From Helicobacteraceae bacterium (lineage in GTDB: Bacteria > Campylobacterota > Campylobacteria > Campylobacterales > Helicobacteraceae), in contig CAAGLK010000032.1 of assembly GCA_900770765.1 (NCBI GenBank), positions 1 to 15,592 on the forward strand: a stretch of 15,592 bases of DNA. The letters run 5' to 3'. Made by a program: the position numbers and the translations under genes. The notes beneath the pieces were generated by a model that made no database searches, had not been told where the DNA came from, and saw only the letters and a list, made by a program, of their open reading frames with translations. This document shows positions 1 through 6,595 of the stretch, piece after piece; position 1 is the stretch's first letter, and every line of letters begins with the position of its first letter.

Positions 1-350
1 ACTTCTTCTATTTTTTTCTTTAATATCAGCTCTCTTCCATTTCTCTTTTGACTATAAAACTCTTTTTCAATGCCCACTAAACCAATGTTTGATGGAGCTA
101 AATGCAATGTAGGAATTGATGTTTTTTGAATAATTTGTGAAAGTTTTTTCGTGCCGATTAAAACATGATAAATATTAAACTCTATACTATTTCTATGGAA
201 TCCTAAACTAGTGGTCGCATTTGCTTGTGGGTCAGCATCTATCAATAGCACTTTTTTTTCTTCAGTTGCAAGAGAAGCGGCAAGATTTACCGCAGTGGTA
301 GTTTTACCAACACCACCCTTTTGATTTGCAATACAAATCACTTCACACAT
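1..350 (-). CDS. parA: ParA/Soj chromosome-partition ATPase, 3' end cut off
   Basis: The first 116 or so codons of a ParA/Soj-family ATPase are present; the rest runs off the left edge (the family is usually about 260 residues). The start is ATG at 350-348, preceded by GGAG with about 7 nt spacing. Near the N-terminus the translation shows the deviant Walker A motif KGGVGKTT (residues 11-18). The conserved LIDADPQANAT stretch follows at about 38-48. These residues bind ATP and drive dimerisation and DNA binding. ParA acts with ParB-parS in origin segregation, and parB is expected just beyond the edge. The gene starts 12 nt after birA and is probably co-transcribed with fmt-birA, an order also found in H. 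pylori. The P-loop family is certain. The assignment to chromosomal ParA, rather than another MinD/ParA protein, rests partly on this synteny. Confidence 0.93.
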   Translation of the reverse strand, partial: MCEVICIANQKGGVGKTTTAVNLAASLATEEKKVLLIDADPQANATTSLGFHRNSIEFNIYHVLIGTKKLSQIIQKTSIPTLHLAPSNIGLVGIEKEFYSQKRNGRELILKKKIEE

Positions 351-362
351 TTAAAAACTCCA

Positions 363-1007
363 TTATCTTAAACTATATATTTTTTCTTTATTAATCATAA
401 TTGCACCATCATTACATAAAAGTGCATTTGCTAAAGAAATAATTTTTCCTTGATGATTAAAGCTATAGTTGAAATTATTTGAAAATTCTAACGAATATTT
501 ACTAAAAATTTGCTTCCAAGAAATGGTTTTTTTTATAAATTTTATTTTTTCTATAAAATCATTTAAAATTGCTTCTTTAGAAATATCCACTTCTATCGCA
601 CCAAAGGCTTCATTGCTAACCTTAAAATTAACTCCAATCCCAACTAAAATATCATTTCTAATTTTAGTGCATAGGATTCCACCTACTTTTTTATTATCCA
701 CATATAAATCATTTGGCCACTTAAGCCACACATTTGCTTTATACACATTTAAAACTTCTTTAAAAATAAATCCCATATAAATAGAAGTGGATTCAATAGG
801 TAAATCATCTGGTAAATTAGTCACATTTAGCGAAAAGCTAAAATATAAGCCATCCTCAACACTATCCCAAGAATTCCCCCTACTACCTATCCCACCGCTT
901 TGCCTATCTGCGACAACTACAATAGGCGATTTTAGCTCTTGTGTGCGTAACTTTTGCGATAAAAATAAATGAGTAGAAGGAAGCTCATTAAATTTTAAAA
1001 TTTGCAT
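363..1007 (-). CDS. birA: Biotin--[acetyl-CoA-carboxylase] ligase (BirA), monofunctional
   Basis: This 214-residue protein attaches biotin to the carrier domain of acetyl-CoA carboxylase in the cytoplasm, by way of biotinyl-AMP. It has the short catalytic-core form with no N-terminal helix-turn-helix, so it should not act as a biotin-operon repressor as E. coli BirA does. Visible motifs are STH (11-13), a biotin-binding loop GIGSRGNSW (39-47), KWPND (96-100), K107 in KKVGG as the likely catalytic lysine, and GIGVN (123-127). The loop differs from the usual GRGRRGR, although the glycines and the Arg-Gly are retained. I take this to be a lineage variant. Its ATG overlaps the fmt stop codon (TAATG), and no strong Shine-Dalgarno lies at normal spacing, so translation is probably coupled to fmt. 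Confidence 0.92.
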   Translation of the reverse strand: MQILKFNELPSTHLFLSQKLRTQELKSPIVVVADRQSGGIGSRGNSWDSVEDGLYFSFSLNVTNLPDDLPIESTSIYMGFIFKEVLNVYKANVWLKWPNDLYVDNKKVGGILCTKIRNDILVGIGVNFKVSNEAFGAIEVDISKEAILNDFIEKIKFIKKTISWKQIFSKYSLEFSNNFNYSFNHQGKIISLANALLCNDGAIMINKEKIYSLR

Positions 1008-1909
1008 TACTCTAAAATATCTCCAATTTTTAATCGCCTACCTTGCAAATACGCAAATGCTGGAATCTCTTTTTTTGAAGGGGCTTGAACATTGCTAATC
1101 CACACACTTCCTTTTTTACAGCCAATCCTAACTTGCTCTTGTGTAATTTCTAAAATCTCACCAGCTTTGTAATTATTGACAACTTCTGCAACTCTAACAC
1201 TCTTTAGCTTCAAACCACTTTTTAGCATAACTTCAGGCCAGCCAACATAAGCTAAAAATTTACTTTCTAATTTAATCGCATTATCAAACTCCACAACTCC
1301 AAATTCCTTTTTGATTTTTCTACACAAGGTGGAATCCGCTTCAATTTGTGGCAATGGAATAATTTTTTTATAATTTTCTAAATATTCTAGCGTTAATTGT
1401 GCTGCCATTTTTGAAATTTGAGCAAATAATTCTTGTGCGTTTTGCTTAGTATTTTTACACACTCTAAAGCCTAGAATATCGCCACAATCTAAGCCTTCTG
1501 CCATTTGCATTAATGTTACACCAAAATATTTTTCATTTTCTAAAATGCTTTGCTGTATTGGACTAGCTCCTCTAAAACGCGGCAAAATAGAAGCGTGTAA
1601 ATTCACACAAGGCGCAATATCAAGCACAGCCTTAGGCAAAATCTTCCCATAAGCTGCGACAATTATAAAATCTGGCTTAAATTCTTTTAAGGATTCTGCG
1701 AAATCATTATCTAAAATTTGTGGTTGTAAAATTGGAATACTTTGCCCTAAATTCTGCACCAGCTCCTTTGTAGCTGGAATCTTTAGCTTAAGATTCCGCC
1801 CTGCTTTTTTATCCTCTTGGCACACTAAAGCACATATTGTGTAATTTTTTAATAAAGATTCTAAAATAACAGCCGCATAAGATGGCGTCCCCATAAAAAC
1901 AATACACAT
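1007..1909 (-). CDS. fmt: Methionyl-tRNA formyltransferase
   Basis: This 300-residue enzyme transfers a formyl group from 10-formyl-THF to initiator Met-tRNA. The N-terminal Rossmann-like formyltransferase domain begins with the typical MGTPSYAA stretch. It contains the catalytic triad equivalents N103, H105 and D141 within NLHASILPRFRGASPIQ and GLDCGDI, matching N106/H108/D144 of the E. coli enzyme. The C-terminal part (about 205-300) is the OB-fold tRNA-binding domain. Length is slightly below the usual 310-315 but nothing essential is missing. The start is ATG at 1909-1907 with AGGG about 6 nt upstream, inside the end of the previous gene. The gene begins 3 nt after the SprA-related gene ends and overlaps birA by one base, so it is probably one transcript. 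Confidence 0.96.
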   Translation of the reverse strand: MCIVFMGTPSYAAVILESLLKNYTICALVCQEDKKAGRNLKLKIPATKELVQNLGQSIPILQPQILDNDFAESLKEFKPDFIIVAAYGKILPKAVLDIAPCVNLHASILPRFRGASPIQQSILENEKYFGVTLMQMAEGLDCGDILGFRVCKNTKQNAQELFAQISKMAAQLTLEYLENYKKIIPLPQIEADSTLCRKIKKEFGVVEFDNAIKLESKFLAYVGWPEVMLKSGLKLKSVRVAEVVNNYKAGEILEITQEQVRIGCKKGSVWISNVQAPSKKEIPAFAYLQGRRLKIGDILE

Positions 1910-1912
1910 TTG

Positions 1913-2638
1913 CTACCCTGCAATTTCAAAGTGCAAATTATAAGAATCCTGATTTGCATTTTTAGAATAACTTTGTAAAGCATAGGAATACAAATCGCTT
2001 TTAGAATCTATATTTTTAGATTCCTTAGAATCCTTTTTGAATTCATCATCAAAGAATCCTTTTTTATTTGTGGATTCCGCTTGTTTAGATTCTGCATTAT
2101 TTGAAGCTTGATTGGAATCCTTATTTTCATCTATTTTTTTTAAATTCTCTTCTGCTTCTTTTGCTTTTTCTTCTGCTTGTTCTACTCTTGCGCTTGATTC
2201 CATTTGTGCAGCACTTGCAGCTACTTTATAATCTTGCGGACTAGGGTCTGATGGTGCCATTGCTGCTGCTTGAATAGACATAGCATTTTGAATTGTTTCT
2301 TCTGGCGTATCACCCTTTTTCATAGAAATTGGCACTTCGCCACTTGTGGCATATAGCTTACCATCTGGCCCCCTAGTGTAGCCATAACTCGCCCCACCAC
2401 TTACAACACCGCCACCAGCTGCAATATGTGCCGCTTCGTGTGCTTTAACATTTCTATCAATGCTTTCTAATTTACTAATATATTGCTTCTCACTATTGCT
2501 TAGTGGCTCACCATTAGCTTTTGTTTCGTCTATTGTGGAATTTTGTTGCTTGGAATCTTTAGTGGATTCTTGGTTTAAAGAAGTTTTATTAAAATTTGAG
2601 TAGCTAGAGAGATTATTAAAAGTTTGCTGTATTTGCAT
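1913..2638 (-). CDS. SprA-related putative metalloprotease (HEAAH protein), function unknown
   Basis: I recognise this as the SprA-related family, often labelled putative metalloprotease in Campylobacterota. No enzymatic activity is established that I know of. Numbered from the chosen ATG (241 residues), a polar Ser/Asn/Gln-rich N-terminus (1-50) leads to the conserved core. The core has HEAAH (67-71), an HExxH zinc-protease-type motif, followed by a Gly-rich block ending GPDGKLYATSGEVPI (to about 104) and an Ala-rich helix to about 150. The C-terminus is a charged, coiled-coil-like Glu/Lys/Asn/Ser region. No signal peptide or membrane segment is visible. A GTG two codons upstream would sit directly on the Shine-Dalgarno. 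The ATG has AGGAG at 5 nt spacing and is the better start. The gene lies immediately upstream of fmt. An inverted repeat spans its ribosome-binding site. Confidence 0.8.
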   Translation of the reverse strand: MQIQQTFNNLSSYSNFNKTSLNQESTKDSKQQNSTIDETKANGEPLSNSEKQYISKLESIDRNVKAHEAAHIAAGGGVVSGGASYGYTRGPDGKLYATSGEVPISMKKGDTPEETIQNAMSIQAAAMAPSDPSPQDYKVAASAAQMESSARVEQAEEKAKEAEENLKKIDENKDSNQASNNAESKQAESTNKKGFFDDEFKKDSKESKNIDSKSDLYSYALQSYSKNANQDSYNLHFEIAG

Positions 2639-2665
2639 CGCCACTCCTTTTTTTTAAAAGTGGCG
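2639..2665. repeat. Perfect 7-bp inverted repeat over the promoter and RBS of the SprA-related gene
   Basis: The arms are CGCCACT (2639-2645) and AGTGGCG (2659-2665), separated by 13 bases that include a T-tract. Read on the minus strand, one arm lies just after the TATAAT box. The other lies against the ATG, with the AGGAG ribosome-binding site straddling the loop and that arm. It could be an operator, or an RNA hairpin if transcription starts far enough upstream. It is not a good intrinsic terminator for the chemoreceptor gene, because no U-tract follows the stem. Confidence 0.6.
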
Positions 2666-2671
2666 ATTATA
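2666..2671 (-). promoter_or_regulatory. Promoter -10 box (TATAAT) for the SprA-related gene and fmt-birA-parA
   Basis: The minus strand reads TTTTGCTATAATCGCC here, a perfect -10 hexamer in an AT-rich stretch. The same TTTTGCTATAAT string precedes the plus-strand operon at about 6557-6568. No -35 is recognisable, as is usual for Helicobacter and Campylobacter sigma-70-type promoters. The predicted start lies near 2659, giving a leader of about 20 nt. Confidence 0.6.
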
Positions 2672-2690
2672 GCAAAATATTTTTAAAATA

Positions 2691-3818
2691 CTATTTATGT
2701 AGTGCTGCGTTTCGCTCTTCTCTTTCTTTAATTTTTTGACTTAATAGCTTATCTAGCACTTCAATAACTTTTTCAGAAGATTCCTCTCCTTTTTCTAAAA
2801 ACGCCAGAATCTCATCTACATTACCATCTATCCCCTTTTCTTTTAAAATAGCAATAGCATTTTTAAAGCTCTCATGCACTCCAGCGTGTGGGGATTCTAA
2901 GGCAGCGTAATCACTTAAATGGCTAAAGCTCTCCTTGCCAATTCCTGTATCATACCATTTACCTAAACGACAATCTTTATGCGTTACAACTTGCATTTCT
3001 TTATCTTCGTTCAAAATAGCCTTATAACCATTAATTTTAAATAATAAATGGTCTAACTTCACAAGCCCTATAAAAGTAGTATCTAGCACATTTGCAGAAT
3101 TTTGCCTAACTTCCATAGAGGCTTCAGCTACTTCAATAAATTTTACAACCTCATCATTTACTTCGTTCATATTATCTACAATCTCTTCAGTGGAAGTTTG
3201 CACCTCTGAGAAATTTTGCCGTAAAACTTGAATATTCATTTCAATTTCTTTTGTAGCCTTTTGAGCCCTTTCTGCTAATTTTCTAACTTCATCTGCCACA
3301 ACGGCAAAGCCACGCCCATGCTCTCCAGCCCTTGCTGCTTCAATAGCCGCATTAAGTGCTAATAAATTTGTCTGGTCGCTAACATCTGTGATTAAATTAA
3401 TAACATTTGTAATGGAATCTAAATCATTATAAACTTGTGTAATCATTGTTTGAAAGCTATTTAATCTCTCTGTTACGCTTGATACACTTCCTGTGATGGA
3501 ATCTTGCAGCGTTTTTGTATGTTCTACATTTTCCATTGAAGTTTCTTTTGCATCCACTAGCAATTTTACAGAATTTGCAAAATCATCTTGGATAATTTTT
3601 AGATTCTTACCACATGATGCCATTACTATATTAAAGATTCCACTTGAAATTGCAGAGTTAGCATTACCGCTATTGTTTTTTAATGATTCAATTTCTGCAT
3701 CTTTTTCTTCATTTATAATATTTTGCTTTTTTAAAGCATTTTCTAGCTGCTCAACTTTTGCGCTTAAAGCCTTATTTTGTGCTATTAATTCCTCTTCTCT
3801 TTTTGAATTGCCAAACAT
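2691..3818 (-). CDS. Soluble methyl-accepting chemoreceptor with C-terminal CZB zinc-binding domain (TlpD-like)
   Basis: This 375-residue protein is a cytoplasmic chemoreceptor: no membrane segment is present. An N-terminal coiled coil (about 6-48) precedes the signalling hairpin. The highly conserved tip that contacts CheA/CheW lies at about 145-184, including NLLALNAAIEAARAGEHGRG. The C-terminal CZB domain (about 250-320) supplies the expected three-His/one-Cys zinc site: H257, C283 in DCRLGKWY, H311 and H315 in SPHAGVHES. In H. pylori the TlpD receptor of this architecture mediates responses to oxidative and energy stress. This protein is shorter (TlpD is about 430 residues), mainly because it lacks extra N-terminal sequence. 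The start is ATG at 3818-3816 with AAGGGA 5 nt upstream. It stands alone, with its own promoter-like box. It implies a chemotactic host, with other chemotaxis genes elsewhere. Confidence 0.92.
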   Translation of the reverse strand: MFGNSKREEELIAQNKALSAKVEQLENALKKQNIINEEKDAEIESLKNNSGNANSAISSGIFNIVMASCGKNLKIIQDDFANSVKLLVDAKETSMENVEHTKTLQDSITGSVSSVTERLNSFQTMITQVYNDLDSITNVINLITDVSDQTNLLALNAAIEAARAGEHGRGFAVVADEVRKLAERAQKATKEIEMNIQVLRQNFSEVQTSTEEIVDNMNEVNDEVVKFIEVAEASMEVRQNSANVLDTTFIGLVKLDHLLFKINGYKAILNEDKEMQVVTHKDCRLGKWYDTGIGKESFSHLSDYAALESPHAGVHESFKNAIAILKEKGIDGNVDEILAFLEKGEESSEKVIEVLDKLLSQKIKEREERNAALHK

Positions 3819-3851
3819 AATCTTCCCTTTTTGTTAAAATTAAAAGCCTTT

Positions 3852-3857
3852 ATTCTA
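3852..3857 (-). promoter_or_regulatory. Candidate -10 box (TAGAAT) for the CZB chemoreceptor gene
   Basis: The minus strand reads GATAGAATAAAGG about 34 nt before the ATG. The same TAGAAT hexamer occurs before dnaG and alaS in this window. A start near 3845 would give a leader of roughly 27 nt. The call rests on the hexamer and its position only. Confidence 0.4.
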
Positions 3858-3887
3858 TCTAAAATGTTTTTAAAAATCTAGCTTTCT

Positions 3888-4859
3888 TTAATTAAAAAAT
3901 TCTTTTGCCTTTTCTTTAGATTCAAAAGGTTTAGATTCCACAATATTGCCTTCAAATTCCACTTTATAATTTTGATTTTGCATACTTTTACCATATAAAA
4001 GTGTTAAAGATATAGCTAAATCCTTATCATCTTTACTCGCATTACTTTCTACTAAACCTAAAGGACCTATGCAGTCTAGTAATTTTATTTTTGACATTTT
4101 AGGATGTGTAAAATCTAGCGCTTTATTTTCTTCTTCATTTCTTGCAATTACACATCTTGCTCCATTTGGTAAAATCAAATATCTTCCAAATTTAACAATT
4201 TGCATATCCTCATAAATAATTTCCCTATGATTTTGCAAATCTTTAATTTTATTTGCTATAGAGGTATCTGTTAAAAGACAACCACCACCTGGCCGCTCAA
4301 AGTCCTCTAAGCCAAAGTCTTTTGCCATTTTTAGCTGCCGCTCTCTACCTCTTCCGTGAATATCAAGCAGCTTTTCCCTATCTATCCAGCCTTTTAACTC
4401 TGGAATCGTAGGTGGAAGTAGCCTAGCACTCATAGGTCGCACCACTAAACCATCCGCGTTACATAATTTCTCAACCTGTCCTAATGCCTCTGCTCTTTGA
4501 CTCTTAGGTCTCTGCCCAAGCACCTCTCCGCTAATTACAAAACTAGCCTCTAATTCATCTAGCATTTTAAGCGCGTGAGAAAACATATTCCCATGGCAGT
4601 CAATGCAAGGATTAAAATATCTCCCATAACCATATTGTGGCTTAAATAAAATATCTTTAAAAAACTGCTCTCTAATATCTACAATTTTTAATTCCACGCC
4701 AACTTGCTCTAGCCTTTTTCTTAGAATCTCGCTTTTATCCTTTCTTGCGCCAAAGCCTATATTAAAATGCAAGGCTAAAACATCAATTCCTAAATCTTTT
4801 ATAATCTTAATAGATAATAAACTATCTAATCCACCGCTAAAAAGTGCTAACGCTCTCAT
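3888..4859 (-). CDS. MnmA-like PP-loop ATPase, probable tRNA sulfurtransferase-type enzyme
   Basis: This 323-residue protein has an N-terminal ATP-pyrophosphatase domain with the PP-loop SGGLDS at 8-13. It has two thiolation-type cysteine sites: C85 and C88 in NPCIDCHGNMF, and C194 in RPGGGCLLTD. In MnmA (tRNA 2-thiouridylase) one Cys at each of these two places forms the catalytic pair, which suggests activation of a base by adenylation followed by sulfur transfer. It is not canonical MnmA: the usual DQSYFL segment is absent and the C-terminal 90 residues (about 235-323) do not resemble the MnmA beta-barrel as I know it. The substrate is therefore open. The gene starts inside dnaG, overlapping it by 23 nt, with AAAGG just before the ATG, so it is co-expressed with dnaG. 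No signal peptide is visible, so it is presumably cytoplasmic. Confidence 0.78.
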   Translation of the reverse strand: MRALALFSGGLDSLLSIKIIKDLGIDVLALHFNIGFGARKDKSEILRKRLEQVGVELKIVDIREQFFKDILFKPQYGYGRYFNPCIDCHGNMFSHALKMLDELEASFVISGEVLGQRPKSQRAEALGQVEKLCNADGLVVRPMSARLLPPTIPELKGWIDREKLLDIHGRGRERQLKMAKDFGLEDFERPGGGCLLTDTSIANKIKDLQNHREIIYEDMQIVKFGRYLILPNGARCVIARNEEENKALDFTHPKMSKIKLLDCIGPLGLVESNASKDDKDLAISLTLLYGKSMQNQNYKVEFEGNIVESKPFESKEKAKEFFN

Positions 4860-6507
4860 AAACCTTTAAATCTCCTTTCTTTAAATCATCTAAATATTTT
4901 TGATATTTTCTAAGCAAAAATGCCTTTTCTTTTAAAGATAATTCATTATCCTTTAAAAGATATTGCCTTTTTTGCGTATAGTGCTTATACAATAGCATTA
5001 TAATCTGCTCTCTTAACTGCTCTTTATTTTGCACTTTTATTTTATCATCAAGTAAGATTCCAACCAGCACAGAATCATCTAGCTTATTTTGCAAAAGCAG
5101 CTCAAAGGCATTTTTCTCTGCTTGAAACATACTAATATCTAAATAATCAAGCACAAAATCTAGCAAACTAGAATCCTCTAAAACACTTTTAATAATGCTT
5201 TTTTCCGCTAATCCATAAAAGCTATTTTGTATAGCTTGTGCGGAATCTTTCTCATCACTCTTTTGTTTTTTTATGCGGATTAAATGTGTTGGTAAATTTA
5301 GCCTTTGCGCTAAATATTGCCTATAATCCTCGGCAATTACAGACGAGAGATTCCTTAAATACTCTAAAGATTCCTTCAATGCAGAATCCTTTTGCACTGA
5401 ATTTTGTATATCAAATCTATCAATAATAGTATCTAAAACAAAATCAACAAAAGGGATCGGCGAGTTAAAAAGCTCCTTTAATGCTTCAATCTCTCCATTT
5501 TTTACCATATCAGCAGGGTCCAAGCCGCCCTCAAATAGCACAACTCCACCACGCTTTTTTGCTATGCTTAAAAGAGTAGCAGCCTTAAAAGCGGCATTTT
5601 GCCCAGCACTATCACCATCAAAGGCTAAAATTATATTAGGCTCTCCTTTAGATAATAGTGGCAAATGCTCCTTAGTTAAAGCAGTCCCTAAAGTCGCCAC
5701 CGCATTACTAAAACCCGCTTGATGAAGCATAATAGTATCTAAATAGCCCTCGGTTATAATGATTTCTTCTAAGCGATAAATGCTTTCTTTTGCCTGTGGA
5801 TAGCCATAGAGAATTTGTGATTTATTAAAAAGTTTTGTTTGTGGAGAGTTAATGTATTTTGCCGGATGATTTTTTAGCGTTCGTCCGCCGAATCCTATAA
5901 TTTTATTTTGAGCTGAACGGATAGGGAAAATAAGCCTTTGCGTCAATCTTGCATAATATCTTTTTGCGCCATTTTCTAAATCTGCGCCTAGGATTCCAAC
6001 ATTAAGCGCATCATTTAAAGAAATAAAGTTTTTTTGCAAATATGACATAATTAAATGATTTTCTGGGGCGTATCCTAACTCAAATTTCTTTTGCATTTGT
6101 GGCGTAATCCCTCTATCTTTAATATAGGATTCCACCTCTGCGTTTAGCATTGATTGATAATAGGCGTTCATAAAATCTAAAATCTTATAAGAATCATCTT
6201 TTTTTGCATTTTTTTCATATTCTAAGCGAAAGTTATAAAGCTGTGCTAGCTTCTCAATCGCTTCTGCAAATTCAAGCTTTTCATATTCCATCACAAACTT
6301 AATGCTATCTCCACTAGCTCCACAGCCAAAGCAGTGATAAAAGCCTTTGTTAGCATTTACGACAAAACTTGGGGTTTTCTCTTGATGAAAAGGGCAGCAA
6401 GCCTTAAAAGAGCTTCCTTGCTTTTTAACTTCAATATAATGACTAACAACATCTAAAATATCAAGCTGATTTTTTAATGCCTCTATACTTTCTTTTGTGA
6501 TACCCAA
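4837..6507 (-). CDS. dnaG: DNA primase DnaG
   Basis: This 556-residue protein synthesises RNA primers at the replication fork. The N-terminal CHC2 zinc-binding domain uses C38, H41, C59 and C62 (CPFH...CFGC). The RNA-polymerase-like core follows, with the conserved segments RLTQRLIFPI (about 187-196) and FGGR (206-209). The Toprim metal site is E253 in ITEGYLD and D297/D299 in FDGDS. The C-terminal part (about 360-556) is the less conserved helicase-interacting region. The start is TTG at 6507-6505, chosen because GGAG lies 5 nt upstream and the N-terminal GITKESIEAL reads like other DnaG proteins. The 3' end overlaps the PP-loop gene by 23 nt. It is transcribed divergently from the TPR gene. 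Confidence 0.97.
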   Translation of the reverse strand: MGITKESIEALKNQLDILDVVSHYIEVKKQGSSFKACCPFHQEKTPSFVVNANKGFYHCFGCGASGDSIKFVMEYEKLEFAEAIEKLAQLYNFRLEYEKNAKKDDSYKILDFMNAYYQSMLNAEVESYIKDRGITPQMQKKFELGYAPENHLIMSYLQKNFISLNDALNVGILGADLENGAKRYYARLTQRLIFPIRSAQNKIIGFGGRTLKNHPAKYINSPQTKLFNKSQILYGYPQAKESIYRLEEIIITEGYLDTIMLHQAGFSNAVATLGTALTKEHLPLLSKGEPNIILAFDGDSAGQNAAFKAATLLSIAKKRGGVVLFEGGLDPADMVKNGEIEALKELFNSPIPFVDFVLDTIIDRFDIQNSVQKDSALKESLEYLRNLSSVIAEDYRQYLAQRLNLPTHLIRIKKQKSDEKDSAQAIQNSFYGLAEKSIIKSVLEDSSLLDFVLDYLDISMFQAEKNAFELLLQNKLDDSVLVGILLDDKIKVQNKEQLREQIIMLLYKHYTQKRQYLLKDNELSLKEKAFLLRKYQKYLDDLKKGDLKVYESVSTF

Positions 6508-6534
6508 AGCGACTCCAACCTTAAAAATTTTAGA

Positions 6535-6540
6535 ATTCTA
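6535..6540 (-). promoter_or_regulatory. Candidate -10 box (TAGAAT) for dnaG
   Basis: The minus strand reads TTGTAGAATTCTAAAA in the 88-nt divergent intergenic region. The GTAGAATTC core is identical to the box upstream of alaS. A start near 6528 gives a leader of about 20 nt ending in GGAG before the TTG start codon. Confidence 0.42.
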
Positions 6541-6562
6541 CAAAAAAATTTCTAAGTTTTGC

Positions 6563-6568
6563 TATAAT
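6563..6568 (+). promoter_or_regulatory. Promoter -10 box (TATAAT) of the TPR-rnhA-rnc-aroC operon
   Basis: The perfect hexamer sits in TTTTGCTATAATGCAAG. The flanking bases match the minus-strand box at 2666-2671 on the left and the box near 15519 on the right (ATAATGCAAG). Transcription should start near 6575, leaving a short leader with AAGGGA before the TTG start. Confidence 0.65.
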
Positions 6569-6595
6569 GCAAGAATTTTTAAGAAAGGGAAATAA

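Noticed and set aside
2639..2644. GTG start at 2644 for the SprA-related gene
   Set aside because: It overlaps the AGGAG Shine-Dalgarno itself, so a ribosome could not use both. The ATG at 2638 is correctly spaced.
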